The notes beneath the pieces were generated by a model. The model was not told the DNA's origin, searched no databases, and was given only the letters and a program-made list of their open reading frames with translations. A stretch of DNA of 43,734 nucleotides, from assembly GCA_045600765.1 (NCBI GenBank), contig JAZRYM010000058.1, forward strand, positions 1 through 43,734, written 5' to 3'. The position numbers were made by a program, and so were the translations under genes. The DNA comes from RGIG426 sp045600765. GTDB lineage: Bacteria; Bacillota; Clostridia; Oscillospirales; Acutalibacteraceae. Each line of letters begins with the position of its first letter. Positions within the stretch are counted from its first letter, which is position 1. This document shows, piece by piece, positions 7,239 through 16,300 of this stretch.

Positions 7239-9236
7239 ATGATGGACAAAATCAAAGAATGGGTGAAAAACCTGCCCACAGACAAATTGACTGCGTATGG
7301 TATCGTGGCGTTTGTCGGGGCGGGTCTTTTGGGCTTTCTGCTGCGAAATATTGTGAGCAGTATGGGGTCGATTATTCACGGTGACGGATTCCATCTGCAA
7401 TGGAGTTATCTGTGGCATCTGAAAACCTGGTTGACCGGCTTTTTGATTGTGGCAATCATTATGCTTGTGGTGCTGGTGGGCAGCAACTTCGGTCGCGGCA
7501 AAGGGTTGATGGGCAAAGGCAAGAACGGCGACGTGGAATCCGTGCTCGAAAACAGCCGCTATATGACCGAAAGAGAGCGGGATAAACTGTTTACCCCGTT
7601 GACCTACGATATGCTGCCGGATGCCAAGAAAGACGGTGCGCCGCTTCGCGCTATCGTGGACAAAAAAGGCGAAATGCACATCAATATGATGTCCGGCGCG
7701 CACGCGCTCGTCATCGGTTCGACCGGTTCCGGTAAAACGACCACCTTTATCAACCCGATGATTCAGCTTATCGGCGCAACCAACTGCGGGTCGAGTATGG
7801 TTATGACCGACCCGAAAGGCGAATTGTTCGATATGCACTCGAAATTCCTCAAAGAGCGCGGCTACGACGTGATGGTGCTCGATTTGCGCGACACCTATTC
7901 GTCCTCGCGCTGGAATCCGCTTGACCCGATTTGGGATATGTATCAGGAATTCTGCGAAACGGGCAAGGATATCCTTGTTCATCGCGACGATATTGAGGAA
8001 TATACGAGCCTGAAACGGATGGACGACGTGCCTGCCGGCGAGGTTTGGTGCGAGTGGAACGGCAAAGCGTACACCGACCTCATCCATTGCCAAGACGACG
8101 TGTCCGTGGCGAAACAGCGCATTTACGACGAGATGTATGAGGATTTGAACGACCTTATCTCCGGTATTTGCCCGATTACCAACGAAAAAGACCCGCTTTG
8201 GGAAAAGGGTGCGCGTTCCATTATCCTTGCGACCTGCCTCGCTATGCTGGAAGACAGCCAGGATAAACGTCTCGGTATGACCAAAGAGAAATTTAATTTC
8301 TTTAACTTGAACAAAATCCTCACCAACAGCGAGAAAAACTATATCCACTTAAAACGCTATTTTGAGGGAAGAAGCAAGCTCTCCCAAGCGGTTTCTCTGT
8401 CCCGTCAGGTGCTGGCGGCGGCGGATCAAACGCTTTCGAGCTATATGTCCATTACCTTTGATAAATTGAATATTTTCAACGACCGCGGCATTTGCGGACT
8501 GACTTCGGCAACGGATATCCACGCCGAACAGTTCGCCGAACGTCCGACGGCGTTGTTCCTTAAAATCCCGGACGAAAAAGATACCCGTCACGGGCTCGCT
8601 TCGCTGTTTATTTTGAGCCTCTATAAAGGGTTAATTAAAGTCGCGTCCGCGCGCGAGGATTTGTCGCTCCCGCGTAACGTGTATTTTATCCTCGATGAGT
8701 TCGGTAATATGCCGCGTATCGAGAAATTCGACAAGATGATTACCGTCGGTCGTAGCCGTAAAATTTGGTTTAATATGGTCGTGCAGAGTTACGCCCAGCT
8801 CAACAACATCTACGGCGAGGGCGTGGCGGACGTTGTGAAATCCAACTGCGCGCTGAAAATGTTTATCGGTTCTAACGATATCGGTACGTGTAAAGAGTTC
8901 TCGGAGCTGTGCGGTAACAAAACCGTGCGCACCACCTCTACGTCGGCGGGTCTCGGCTCGAAAGACGGCGATATGAACGTCAGCAACCAGTTGCAGACCC
9001 GTCCGCTTATCTATCCGTCGGATTTGCAAAAACTGAACAACAAAACTTCGACGGGTAACGCCATTATCGTGACTTTCGGTAACTACCCGCTGATGACTAA
9101 GTACACCCCGTCGTACAAATGCGATTTTTATCAGTTCGGACGTATGAATTTGGACGAAATTCGGTCTCATGTGTTCCGCGCGGATGATGCGTTTTACGAC
9201 ATCAAGGCACGGAACGCCACCGTGCTGAAACAGTAA
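7239..9236 (+). CDS. VirD4/TraG-type type IV coupling ATPase
   Basis: A 665-residue membrane-anchored ATPase. Two N-terminal membrane helices (about residues 19-42 and 62-84) precede the cytosolic motor. Walker A GSTGSGKTTTFINP is at about 160-173, followed by MVMTDPKGELFDMHSKFLKERGY and the diagnostic WNPLDPIWD. Walker B YFILDEFGNMPRIEKFD is near 481-498, and a sensor-like VVQSYAQLNNIYGE follows. These are hallmarks of the VirD4/TraG/TcpA-like coupling proteins that bring substrates to a type IV channel. An insertion around residues 240-310 carries many acidic and aromatic residues. The start follows a weak site (AAAGCGGGG); the second Met is an alternative. Since no relaxase is nearby, the substrate is probably protein rather than DNA (inference). 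Confidence 0.92.
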   Translation: MMDKIKEWVKNLPTDKLTAYGIVAFVGAGLLGFLLRNIVSSMGSIIHGDGFHLQWSYLWHLKTWLTGFLIVAIIMLVVLVGSNFGRGKGLMGKGKNGDVESVLENSRYMTERERDKLFTPLTYDMLPDAKKDGAPLRAIVDKKGEMHINMMSGAHALVIGSTGSGKTTTFINPMIQLIGATNCGSSMVMTDPKGELFDMHSKFLKERGYDVMVLDLRDTYSSSRWNPLDPIWDMYQEFCETGKDILVHRDDIEEYTSLKRMDDVPAGEVWCEWNGKAYTDLIHCQDDVSVAKQRIYDEMYEDLNDLISGICPITNEKDPLWEKGARSIILATCLAMLEDSQDKRLGMTKEKFNFFNLNKILTNSEKNYIHLKRYFEGRSKLSQAVSLSRQVLAAADQTLSSYMSITFDKLNIFNDRGICGLTSATDIHAEQFAERPTALFLKIPDEKDTRHGLASLFILSLYKGLIKVASAREDLSLPRNVYFILDEFGNMPRIEKFDKMITVGRSRKIWFNMVVQSYAQLNNIYGEGVADVVKSNCALKMFIGSNDIGTCKEFSELCGNKTVRTTSTSAGLGSKDGDMNVSNQLQTRPLIYPSDLQKLNNKTSTGNAIIVTFGNYPLMTKYTPSYKCDFYQFGRMNLDEIRSHVFRADDAFYDIKARNATVLKQ

Positions 9237-9249
9237 GGGGGATGGGAGT

Positions 9250-10203
9250 ATGAAGAAAACAGCGGCGCTGTTGTTGGCGCTGATGCTTTGTCTGACAGTC
9301 GGGTTTTCCGCCGCCGCCTATGTGGTGGATACGGAAGAACTCGACCCGTATACCGGCGAGCCTTTGAGCAAATATTCCGAAAGCGGGAACGAGGGCGGCT
9401 ATTCTCGCGTGGTTGTCAACGATACGACCCAGTATGACCGGGATAAAAAGATGTTTGCTTATGAAAACGCCGCGGTGTCACCCAGCAGTTTTTATGCCAC
9501 CGTGGCAGACGGTATGTTCGTGACCGAGCCGGTGAAAATTCAAGTTCCCAACGGTGTCGTGCCTACGCTGTATTTGGACGGAAACGAAGTGCCGGAAGCG
9601 AATTACGATCGCATTGAGGAGCCGGGAGCCTATGTGTTGCAGGCGACGGGTACCTCCTCTCGCTCTGAACAGATTCTTACTTTCACGATTTTGAAAAAAA
9701 CTACCGGGAAGCTTGAAACTTTTACGGTTCCCGAGGGGTTTTCTATTACAGATGCCCGTTTAGACGGCGCGCTGACGAGCCGTACCGCCTCTTCGGTGGA
9801 TATGACCGAGGAAGGAAGCTACGCGGTGCACTACCGTTGCAACGAGACCCACACCCTCTATGAATTAGAGATTGAGGTGGACCACACGCCGCCGACGTTG
9901 AAACTGGAAGCGGTGAAAGATAACGTCGCCAAAGGCCCGGTGGATATTTCCGATATGGAAGAGGGCGTGACCGCGTCTATTAAGTTGGGCAACCGCGTCA
10001 TCAGCGCCAAAGACAAGCTGAGTCAAAGCGGTGTGTACCATATCGTGTTGACCGATCAAGCCGGCAATAAAACGACCTATTCGTTCCGTATATTGATGTA
10101 TTTCAATTTGTCTTCCATCGGATTTATCCTCCTTTTGTTGGCGGCGGTTGCGGCGCTGATTATCTATCTCGTGGTTTCCCGCAACAAATTGCGCGTGCGT
10201 TAA
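9250..10203 (+). CDS. Exported Ig-like protein with C-terminal membrane anchor
   Basis: A 317-residue protein with a cleavable signal peptide (MKKTAALLLALMLCLTVGFSAAA), an extracellular beta-rich part and one membrane helix near the end (about 285-307), followed by the basic cytosolic tail SRNKLRVR. The extracellular portion looks like two or three immunoglobulin-like beta-sandwiches. The last contains DHTPPTLKLEAV ... GVYHIVLTDQAGNKTTYSFRI, the pattern of bacterial Ig-like domains that begin with 'D.tpP.l.l' and close with 'D.AGN.t.y.f'. It starts 14 bases after the VirD4-type gene with a GGGGGATGGGAGT site. It may serve as an envelope-spanning scaffold in place of VirB8-like subunits, but no homology to those is visible. 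Confidence 0.82.
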   Translation: MKKTAALLLALMLCLTVGFSAAAYVVDTEELDPYTGEPLSKYSESGNEGGYSRVVVNDTTQYDRDKKMFAYENAAVSPSSFYATVADGMFVTEPVKIQVPNGVVPTLYLDGNEVPEANYDRIEEPGAYVLQATGTSSRSEQILTFTILKKTTGKLETFTVPEGFSITDARLDGALTSRTASSVDMTEEGSYAVHYRCNETHTLYELEIEVDHTPPTLKLEAVKDNVAKGPVDISDMEEGVTASIKLGNRVISAKDKLSQSGVYHIVLTDQAGNKTTYSFRILMYFNLSSIGFILLLLAAVAALIIYLVVSRNKLRVR

Positions 10204-10250
10204 TCGGCGCATATTCACAAACATTCACAAAGAAGGGAGAGCGTTAAGAT

Positions 10251-13220
10251 ATGTATAAATTCTTGGGCATTTTGGGCCTTTTTGACGTGTTTGACAGCGT
10301 TGTTGACTGGTTTGAAAGTGCATTTGACTCAATTGCCGATGCTATCGGCAGTGCTATCCTTGACGCGATCAAAGAAGGCATCGGTTGGGTCTGTTATTAT
10401 TTGACCTGTGCTTGGTGCGATATCATCAAAGCGGCCTATGCGGTGTTCGCGGTGTTCGCGGGTATCAGCAAGGTGCAGATGAAAGAGGATTTTACATACC
10501 TGACGAACCTATTCTTTGAGAATGAGGCTATCAACGGCATTTATTGGGGTATGGTGATGATTGGCGCAGTACTCGCCGTGGTGTTCACCATCATTGCCGT
10601 TGTGCGTAAGATGTTCGACATCAACGACAAACAACAGCAGTCGCTCGGTCAAGTGATTGGCGGCTTGCTCAAAAGCTTGTTCGTGATGATTACGCTGACC
10701 GCCGTGATGTCGGTGGCGATGTCTTTCACCAACATCCTTGTCGAGCGCGTCAGTTATGTGTTTGACCAAAACAAATCGTTGACCGAACGAAGCAGTATTG
10801 AGTTTTCCGATGATGAATTCGCCGCGATGGCGCGTATTTTCAATACGATTGGTAACTATTCGCTGAACCCCTCGTATAACCAGCGTTTTAACCTAAACAG
10901 CTGTTATAACGAGTTGCGTCCCGATTTGTTGTATTTACAACAAAAGGGCGTATTTGACCTTGTATATCCCACAAAGGACGAAAACGGAAATGATGCGCCT
11001 ACGTGGCAGAGTGAACTGGAGCAATTAGTGTATGCCGCCAGCCCCGAAAAAGAGCTGGATTTGGACCTCTATTACGTGGAATCGTCGAACGTGTTGATTC
11101 GGATTATGAACACACTGCACACGAATGCCGATTTCCGTCCGCTCGAAAGTTTCAAAAAAGAATATACCACCGCAGACAGCGCTTCGCTTGACCGCGTCGT
11201 GTTCCTTATGGGTACGATGAAAGCGGCGAAGAACGATGCGTATAACAGAGACCCCGCCATTACGGACGGCTTGCGCGGTGCGTTTTATATGGGCGAGAAA
11301 AGTATTTATTCCCTGTCCGACGTAAAATCCGCGTTCCACTATCAGCTTGGCGGTATTTCCTATATTATGATTTGGTTTGTCGGCTATTGGGTGCTGAAAA
11401 ACCTCTATCGCTGTATCCTCAACTGCTGTACGCGCCTTGTGAACATCGTGGGGCTTTACTTGATTGCGCCGCCGATTGCCGCGACGATGTCGCTGGATGA
11501 CGGCCGCCGCTTCAAAGAGTGGACCACGTCGATGATTATCCAGGTGCTCGGCGTGTTCGGCAACATCATTCCGATGCGCCTCATCATCCTGTTTATCCCG
11601 ATGGTGCTCGATTCGGATTTAGTGCTGTTGCCGTCAACCATTTTGAACGTCGCCGCAAAAGCACTGCTTATCGCCGGTATGCTCGAAGGCGTCAGCCGTT
11701 TCAGCGGCATCCTGACCGGTATTTTGGCGAACAACGCGGGCTTTGCCGCTATCCAGGCGTCGAACACCAACGATTTGGCGGATAAACAGTTCGGTCGTCA
11801 CTTCGGCAAACACTTCGGCGGAGAGGACCCGGACGATCCGCTCGGCGAGAAGAAACAGGCGAAGAAAGATCGCGCAAATGACAAGAAAGATCAGAAGAAG
11901 AAAGAAGAACTTGCGAAAAAAGCCGGTGCCGCGTATGGTGGCGCAGCCGGTGCTGCCGTTGCCGGTGCGGCTGCAAAGAAAGCCGGCGAGGGCGGCAAGT
12001 CCGGTGGAGACAACAAGTCCGGCGAAGGCAACTTGCCCGCCAACCAGCAGGGTAAAAATGAATCGACCGAGTCGAAAGACACGCAAAATCAAAACGGAAC
12101 GAATAACAATACACAGACGAATTCGAACGGTACCAATTCTGAAAATCTGCCGCAGAATCAGCAAGGCCAAGGTCAAGGTGAAGGTGAGGGCCAGGGTGAA
12201 GGCGACAATACGAACGCGAACAATGCGGAGGGAAACAACAATCTTCCGAATAATGAAGGTACCAACGTGAACGCCAACGGTGAAGGCGGCGGGAACGGTC
12301 AGAATGGCGGCGGTAACGGTAACGGCGAACAGCCGCTCCCGGGGAACCAACAAAACCAACAGGGCGAAGATTTAGGCCATAACGAACAAGGCGAGCCCTA
12401 TGTCGGTAAAGACGAAATGGGTATCCCGTATACACAGGCGGAAAAGACCGCTCGCGACACGGCAGAACGCAAGAGAGCCGAGAGAAAGCAACAGAAGAAG
12501 CTTGACGAACTTGGTAAGAACGCTAACGGCGAACAGTATGTCGGTCGTGATATATTCGGCAGAAAGTATACCCAAGCCGATAACGACGCTCACAAGAAAA
12601 GCCACAATGGGAGAGGCATCGGCGGCGAGTACTACGGTAACGGGTTCGTTGAGTCTGAAATGAACAAGCAAAACAAGAGAGCCACCTCCGCACCTCCGAA
12701 AAAGGAAGGCCAGAATGGCAACCAAGGCGGCGGTAATGCCGGTGGTGGCAATGTCGGCGGCGGTAACAAGGCTGGCGGTAATGTTGGTGGCGGAAATGTC
12801 GGCGGCGGTAATGTCGGTGGCGGTAACGTCGGCGGCGGTAATGTCGGTGGCGGCAACGTCGGTGGCGGCAACGTCGGTGGCGGCAATGTCGGCGGCGGTA
12901 ACGTCGGCGGCGGCAACGTCGGTGGCGGCAACCAAGGTGGTAACCGTGCTGGTGGCGGCAACCTGAACCAAAACAATGGTCAACAGAACAACGCGCAGAA
13001 CAACAATGGCCAACGGAACAATGCGCAGAACAATAATGTCCAACAGAACAACGCGAATGCAAATGTTCCGAAGAAAAAAGCGCCGCCGAAGGACCCGCTT
13101 AGCAAAATGAGAGACAACTATTACCGAGAAAACAAACTTCCGAACCCGTACGCGGAAAAACCGAAACCCGCGTCCGGAAACGGCAACAACCAACTTCCGG
13201 GCAACCAGAACAAAAAATAA
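10251..13220 (+). CDS. VirB6/TrbL-like polytopic channel protein with long disordered tail
   Basis: A 989-residue protein. The first ~500 residues hold at least six hydrophobic segments (about 45-70, 97-122, 142-172, 372-395, 398-415, 432-490) with an extracytoplasmic-looking loop between ~175 and 370. This is the topology of VirB6/TrbL/CD1107-type channel proteins. From about residue 520 the sequence is low complexity: a Lys/Glu/Asp-rich stretch, Asn/Gln/Gly-rich linkers, two copies of a 'G..YVGKD..G..YTQA' unit (about 717-735 and 761-780), a GGGNV tandem array and Asn/Gln blocks. It ends in a Pro/Lys-rich tail (KDPLSKMRDNYYRENKLPNPY). The tail is far longer than usual for this family. AAGGGAGAG precedes the ATG. 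The neighbouring VirD4- and VirB4-like genes support a place in the inner-membrane channel. Confidence 0.82.
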   Translation: MYKFLGILGLFDVFDSVVDWFESAFDSIADAIGSAILDAIKEGIGWVCYYLTCAWCDIIKAAYAVFAVFAGISKVQMKEDFTYLTNLFFENEAINGIYWGMVMIGAVLAVVFTIIAVVRKMFDINDKQQQSLGQVIGGLLKSLFVMITLTAVMSVAMSFTNILVERVSYVFDQNKSLTERSSIEFSDDEFAAMARIFNTIGNYSLNPSYNQRFNLNSCYNELRPDLLYLQQKGVFDLVYPTKDENGNDAPTWQSELEQLVYAASPEKELDLDLYYVESSNVLIRIMNTLHTNADFRPLESFKKEYTTADSASLDRVVFLMGTMKAAKNDAYNRDPAITDGLRGAFYMGEKSIYSLSDVKSAFHYQLGGISYIMIWFVGYWVLKNLYRCILNCCTRLVNIVGLYLIAPPIAATMSLDDGRRFKEWTTSMIIQVLGVFGNIIPMRLIILFIPMVLDSDLVLLPSTILNVAAKALLIAGMLEGVSRFSGILTGILANNAGFAAIQASNTNDLADKQFGRHFGKHFGGEDPDDPLGEKKQAKKDRANDKKDQKKKEELAKKAGAAYGGAAGAAVAGAAAKKAGEGGKSGGDNKSGEGNLPANQQGKNESTESKDTQNQNGTNNNTQTNSNGTNSENLPQNQQGQGQGEGEGQGEGDNTNANNAEGNNNLPNNEGTNVNANGEGGGNGQNGGGNGNGEQPLPGNQQNQQGEDLGHNEQGEPYVGKDEMGIPYTQAEKTARDTAERKRAERKQQKKLDELGKNANGEQYVGRDIFGRKYTQADNDAHKKSHNGRGIGGEYYGNGFVESEMNKQNKRATSAPPKKEGQNGNQGGGNAGGGNVGGGNKAGGNVGGGNVGGGNVGGGNVGGGNVGGGNVGGGNVGGGNVGGGNVGGGNVGGGNQGGNRAGGGNLNQNNGQQNNAQNNNGQRNNAQNNNVQQNNANANVPKKKAPPKDPLSKMRDNYYRENKLPNPYAEKPKPASGNGNNQLPGNQNKK
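12724..12962 (+). repeat. In-frame 15-bp tandem repeats encoding GGGNV
   Basis: About a dozen units of (GGY GGY GGY AAY GTC), with synonymous T/C alternation between copies and a few variant units (NAG, NKAG, NQG). The period is a multiple of three, so gain or loss of units preserves the frame. This is coding slippage-prone sequence, not a CRISPR. Confidence 0.92.
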
Positions 13221-13231
13221 ATTTTAGCATT

Positions 13232-13266
13232 CCCGACCGCGCAAAAGTGCGTTTTGCGCGGTCGGG
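13232..13266 (+). other. Strong intercistronic hairpin without U-tract
   Basis: Fifteen-base perfect inverted repeat (CCCGACCGCGCAAAA with its complement) around a five-base loop, between the VirB6-like and VirB4-like genes. The 3' side runs into TATACCCCG, not a T-run. It probably protects or marks an mRNA end, with partial read-through into the ATPase gene. Confidence 0.6.
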
Positions 13267-13307
13267 TATACCCCGTTATAACCGAACCTTATGGGAGGTG
13301 AACCCCT

Positions 13308-16300
13308 ATGCGCCTAATACCGGGCAGAACAAAAGTACAAGTTGAGTTCTTTAAGGGTGTTCGAATTGCAGATATTATCATCGGTGCCGTGGCAGCGGGA
13401 CTGATTTTTCTCATTCTGCTTTCGACCATTCCGGGACGATTGATTATCGCCGCAGGATTGCTGTTTATTGCAGCAATCCTTTTGGTGCGTTTAGACAAAG
13501 AACCGAACTATATCTTTTTGCTCCATATGTTGCGGTATATGGGGTATCGCCACCATTATGAGCGTACGTATGACGATGAATCTCTCCGTTTGCAAAAAGA
13601 AAAGGGAATGAAAGAGGCGGCGTTCGAAGAACTGTTCTCCGATTCCCAAAACACGTGGGAGAGTGAACTTGACCGCAAAGCGCGTCTCAAAGCCGAAAAG
13701 GCAGAGCGGAAAGCGGACGATAAAAAACTGAAAGACAAAAATATTTCCGACGAGGAAAAAGATGCCATTTGGCTGAAACGTGCCAACCAAAGTGCCGCAA
13801 AAAAGCGGGAAAAAGCCAAAAAGAAAAATGCGCCCTCTAAAAGCTCTTACGATATGGAAGAGATTATGGCGTTTACCGATATCCAAAACAACTTTATTCG
13901 TTACGGCAATAAGTACTACGGTGCTGTGATTGAGATTGAACCGGTGGAATTCCGCTTTTTCTCTTCCTACCGTCGTATGAATTCCATTGAAAACGGCGTG
14001 GGCCGCGTGCTCCGTTCGCTTTCGCCGGAGTATGCCGCCAACATTGTGAAAATCGAACGTCCGGTGCAGTTTGAAAGTCACCTCGACCACGAATACGACA
14101 AGCTCGAAGAACTGAAACGCTCTTACGAAAAGGGGTTTCTCTCGGAAGATGAGATGAAAGCCCGTGTAGAGGTGTTGTATGACCGTATCAACGACCTGCG
14201 CAACCTTTGCTATGGCGACAAAGTTGTGGTGCCGTTCTACTACATCGTTCTGTTTGACAGCGACCGTAACCAACTGAACAACACGGTGCGTTCCGCGCTG
14301 GATACGTTGCGTAATGCCGAACTGCCCGTGCATCGGCTGAACACCAAAGAGTTGGCGGTGTTCCTCAAATATTCCAACACGTTGGATTTTGACGAGAGCG
14401 AAATCGACAACGTGAAACCCGAAGATTACGCCAAATGGGCGATGCCGCAATACGTGCAGATGAAAACGCGTACCGTGCTCGTCAACCAAATCATTACCCA
14501 CAATATGCGGGTAGTCAACTATCCGTCGGTGGTGGGAGATGCGTGGCTTGCGGGCGTGATGTCGATGCCGGCTACCAAGGTGGTTGTAAAATGCACGCCG
14601 ATGGATCGCAATAAATCGGTGCGCGCCATCGACTTTTCGTTGCAGGAACTGCGTGCGCAGTATCGCGCGACCGGCGTGGATTCCAAGCGCATTGAACTGC
14701 AAGAACACATCGAAACGCTGAGCGATTTGCTTGCTACCCTGCAAGGGGATAACGAAACGCTTCTTTCGGTCAACGTGTATGTGACCTGCTACGATATCAA
14801 CCAAACCCTCGTGCTGAATGACGACCCGAAATTGAAACAGTCGGCGCTTGTCAACATCTCTAATATGAAACGTGCGGTACGTCGGTTGTATAGCGAATCG
14901 AACCTGCGCCTTAATAATATGGACTTTGATCAGGTGCACGCGTTTATCGGCAGTCAAGTCAGTGCGTGGGACCCGATGCACAGAGACGGTCGCGGTATCC
15001 CGAGCAACTCGATTGCCGCTTCGTATCCGTGGATTTTCGCCCACATCTCGGACGAAAAGGGTATCAATCTCGGTCAGTCGGACGGTGTGCCGGTGTTTAT
15101 CGACTTTTTCCGCCGCGATTCTGAGCGCGTCAACTCCAATATGGTTATCGTGGGTAAATCCGGTTCCGGTAAATCTTACGCCACCAAGAGTTTGCTCGCT
15201 AACCTCGCCGCGGATGACAGTAAAATTTTCATTCTCGACCCGGAAAATGAGTATACCGAACTGGCGCACAACCTGCACGGCAAATTTATCAACGTGGGTA
15301 ATGCCCAGTACGGCCGCTTAAACCCGTTCCATATTATTACCGCTTTGGATGATGATGAGGAAGGGACGGAGACCGTTTCGGGCAGTTACGCGACCCACCT
15401 GCAATTCCTGGAAGAATTCTTCCGTCAGATTTTGCCGGATTGCGACCGCGATGCGATGGAATACTTAAACTCCATCATTGACCGGATGTATACCAATATG
15501 GGCATCACGGCGGAGACGGATTTGAGCCGTTTGCGTCCGGAAGATTACCCGATTTTTGACGATTTGTACGATGCTATTTTGTCGGAATTCCAGACTACCG
15601 ACAACGAGTATATCCGCACGATGCTTCGCACGTTGATGAACTATATCGCGAAGTTCTCTACCGGCGGACGTAACGCCAACATCTGGAACGGCCCGTCTAC
15701 CGTGACGACCGACGAGAACTTTACGGTGTTCAACTTCCAGAGTTTGCTCGCTAACCGCAACGGGATGATTGCCAATGCCCAAATGCTTCTCGTGCTCAAA
15801 TATATCGACAACGAAATCATCAAAAACCGCGATTACAACAACCGTTACGGAATGAATCGCAAAATTGTGGTGGTTATAGACGAGGCGCACGTGTTTATTG
15901 ATACGAAATTCCCGGTGGCGCTCGACTTTATGTTCCAGCTCGCCAAGCGTATCCGTAAGTATAACGGTATGCAAATCGTCATTACCCAGAACATCAAGGA
16001 CTTTGTGGGTTCGGAAGAAATCGCCCGTAAATCGACCGCCATCATCAATGCTTGCCAGTACAGTTTTGTGTTTTCGCTTGCGCCTAACGATATGGACGAC
16101 TTGTGTACGCTGTACGAAAAAGCGGGCGGTATCAACGAAAGCGAACAAGAGCAGATTGTTTCCGCACCGCGCGGGCAGGCGTTTGCCATTATGTCGCCGC
16201 AAAGCCGCTCTACCTTTAAGGTGGCGGTGCCGGAAGATGTGGTCGCGATGTTCAAAGACCGTGAGTACATCAGCCGCTATTTCCGCGATGCCGACGGCGA

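Noticed and set aside
12724..12962. Possible CRISPR or satellite array
   Set aside because: Period is 15 bp, with no spacers; the units are in-frame codons of a long protein.
12372..13193. Long antisense open frame rich in Val, Ala, Thr and Ile
   Set aside because: It is the complement of the Gly/Asn/Gln repeat tail of the VirB6-like gene; it has no ribosome binding site and its composition simply mirrors the repeats.
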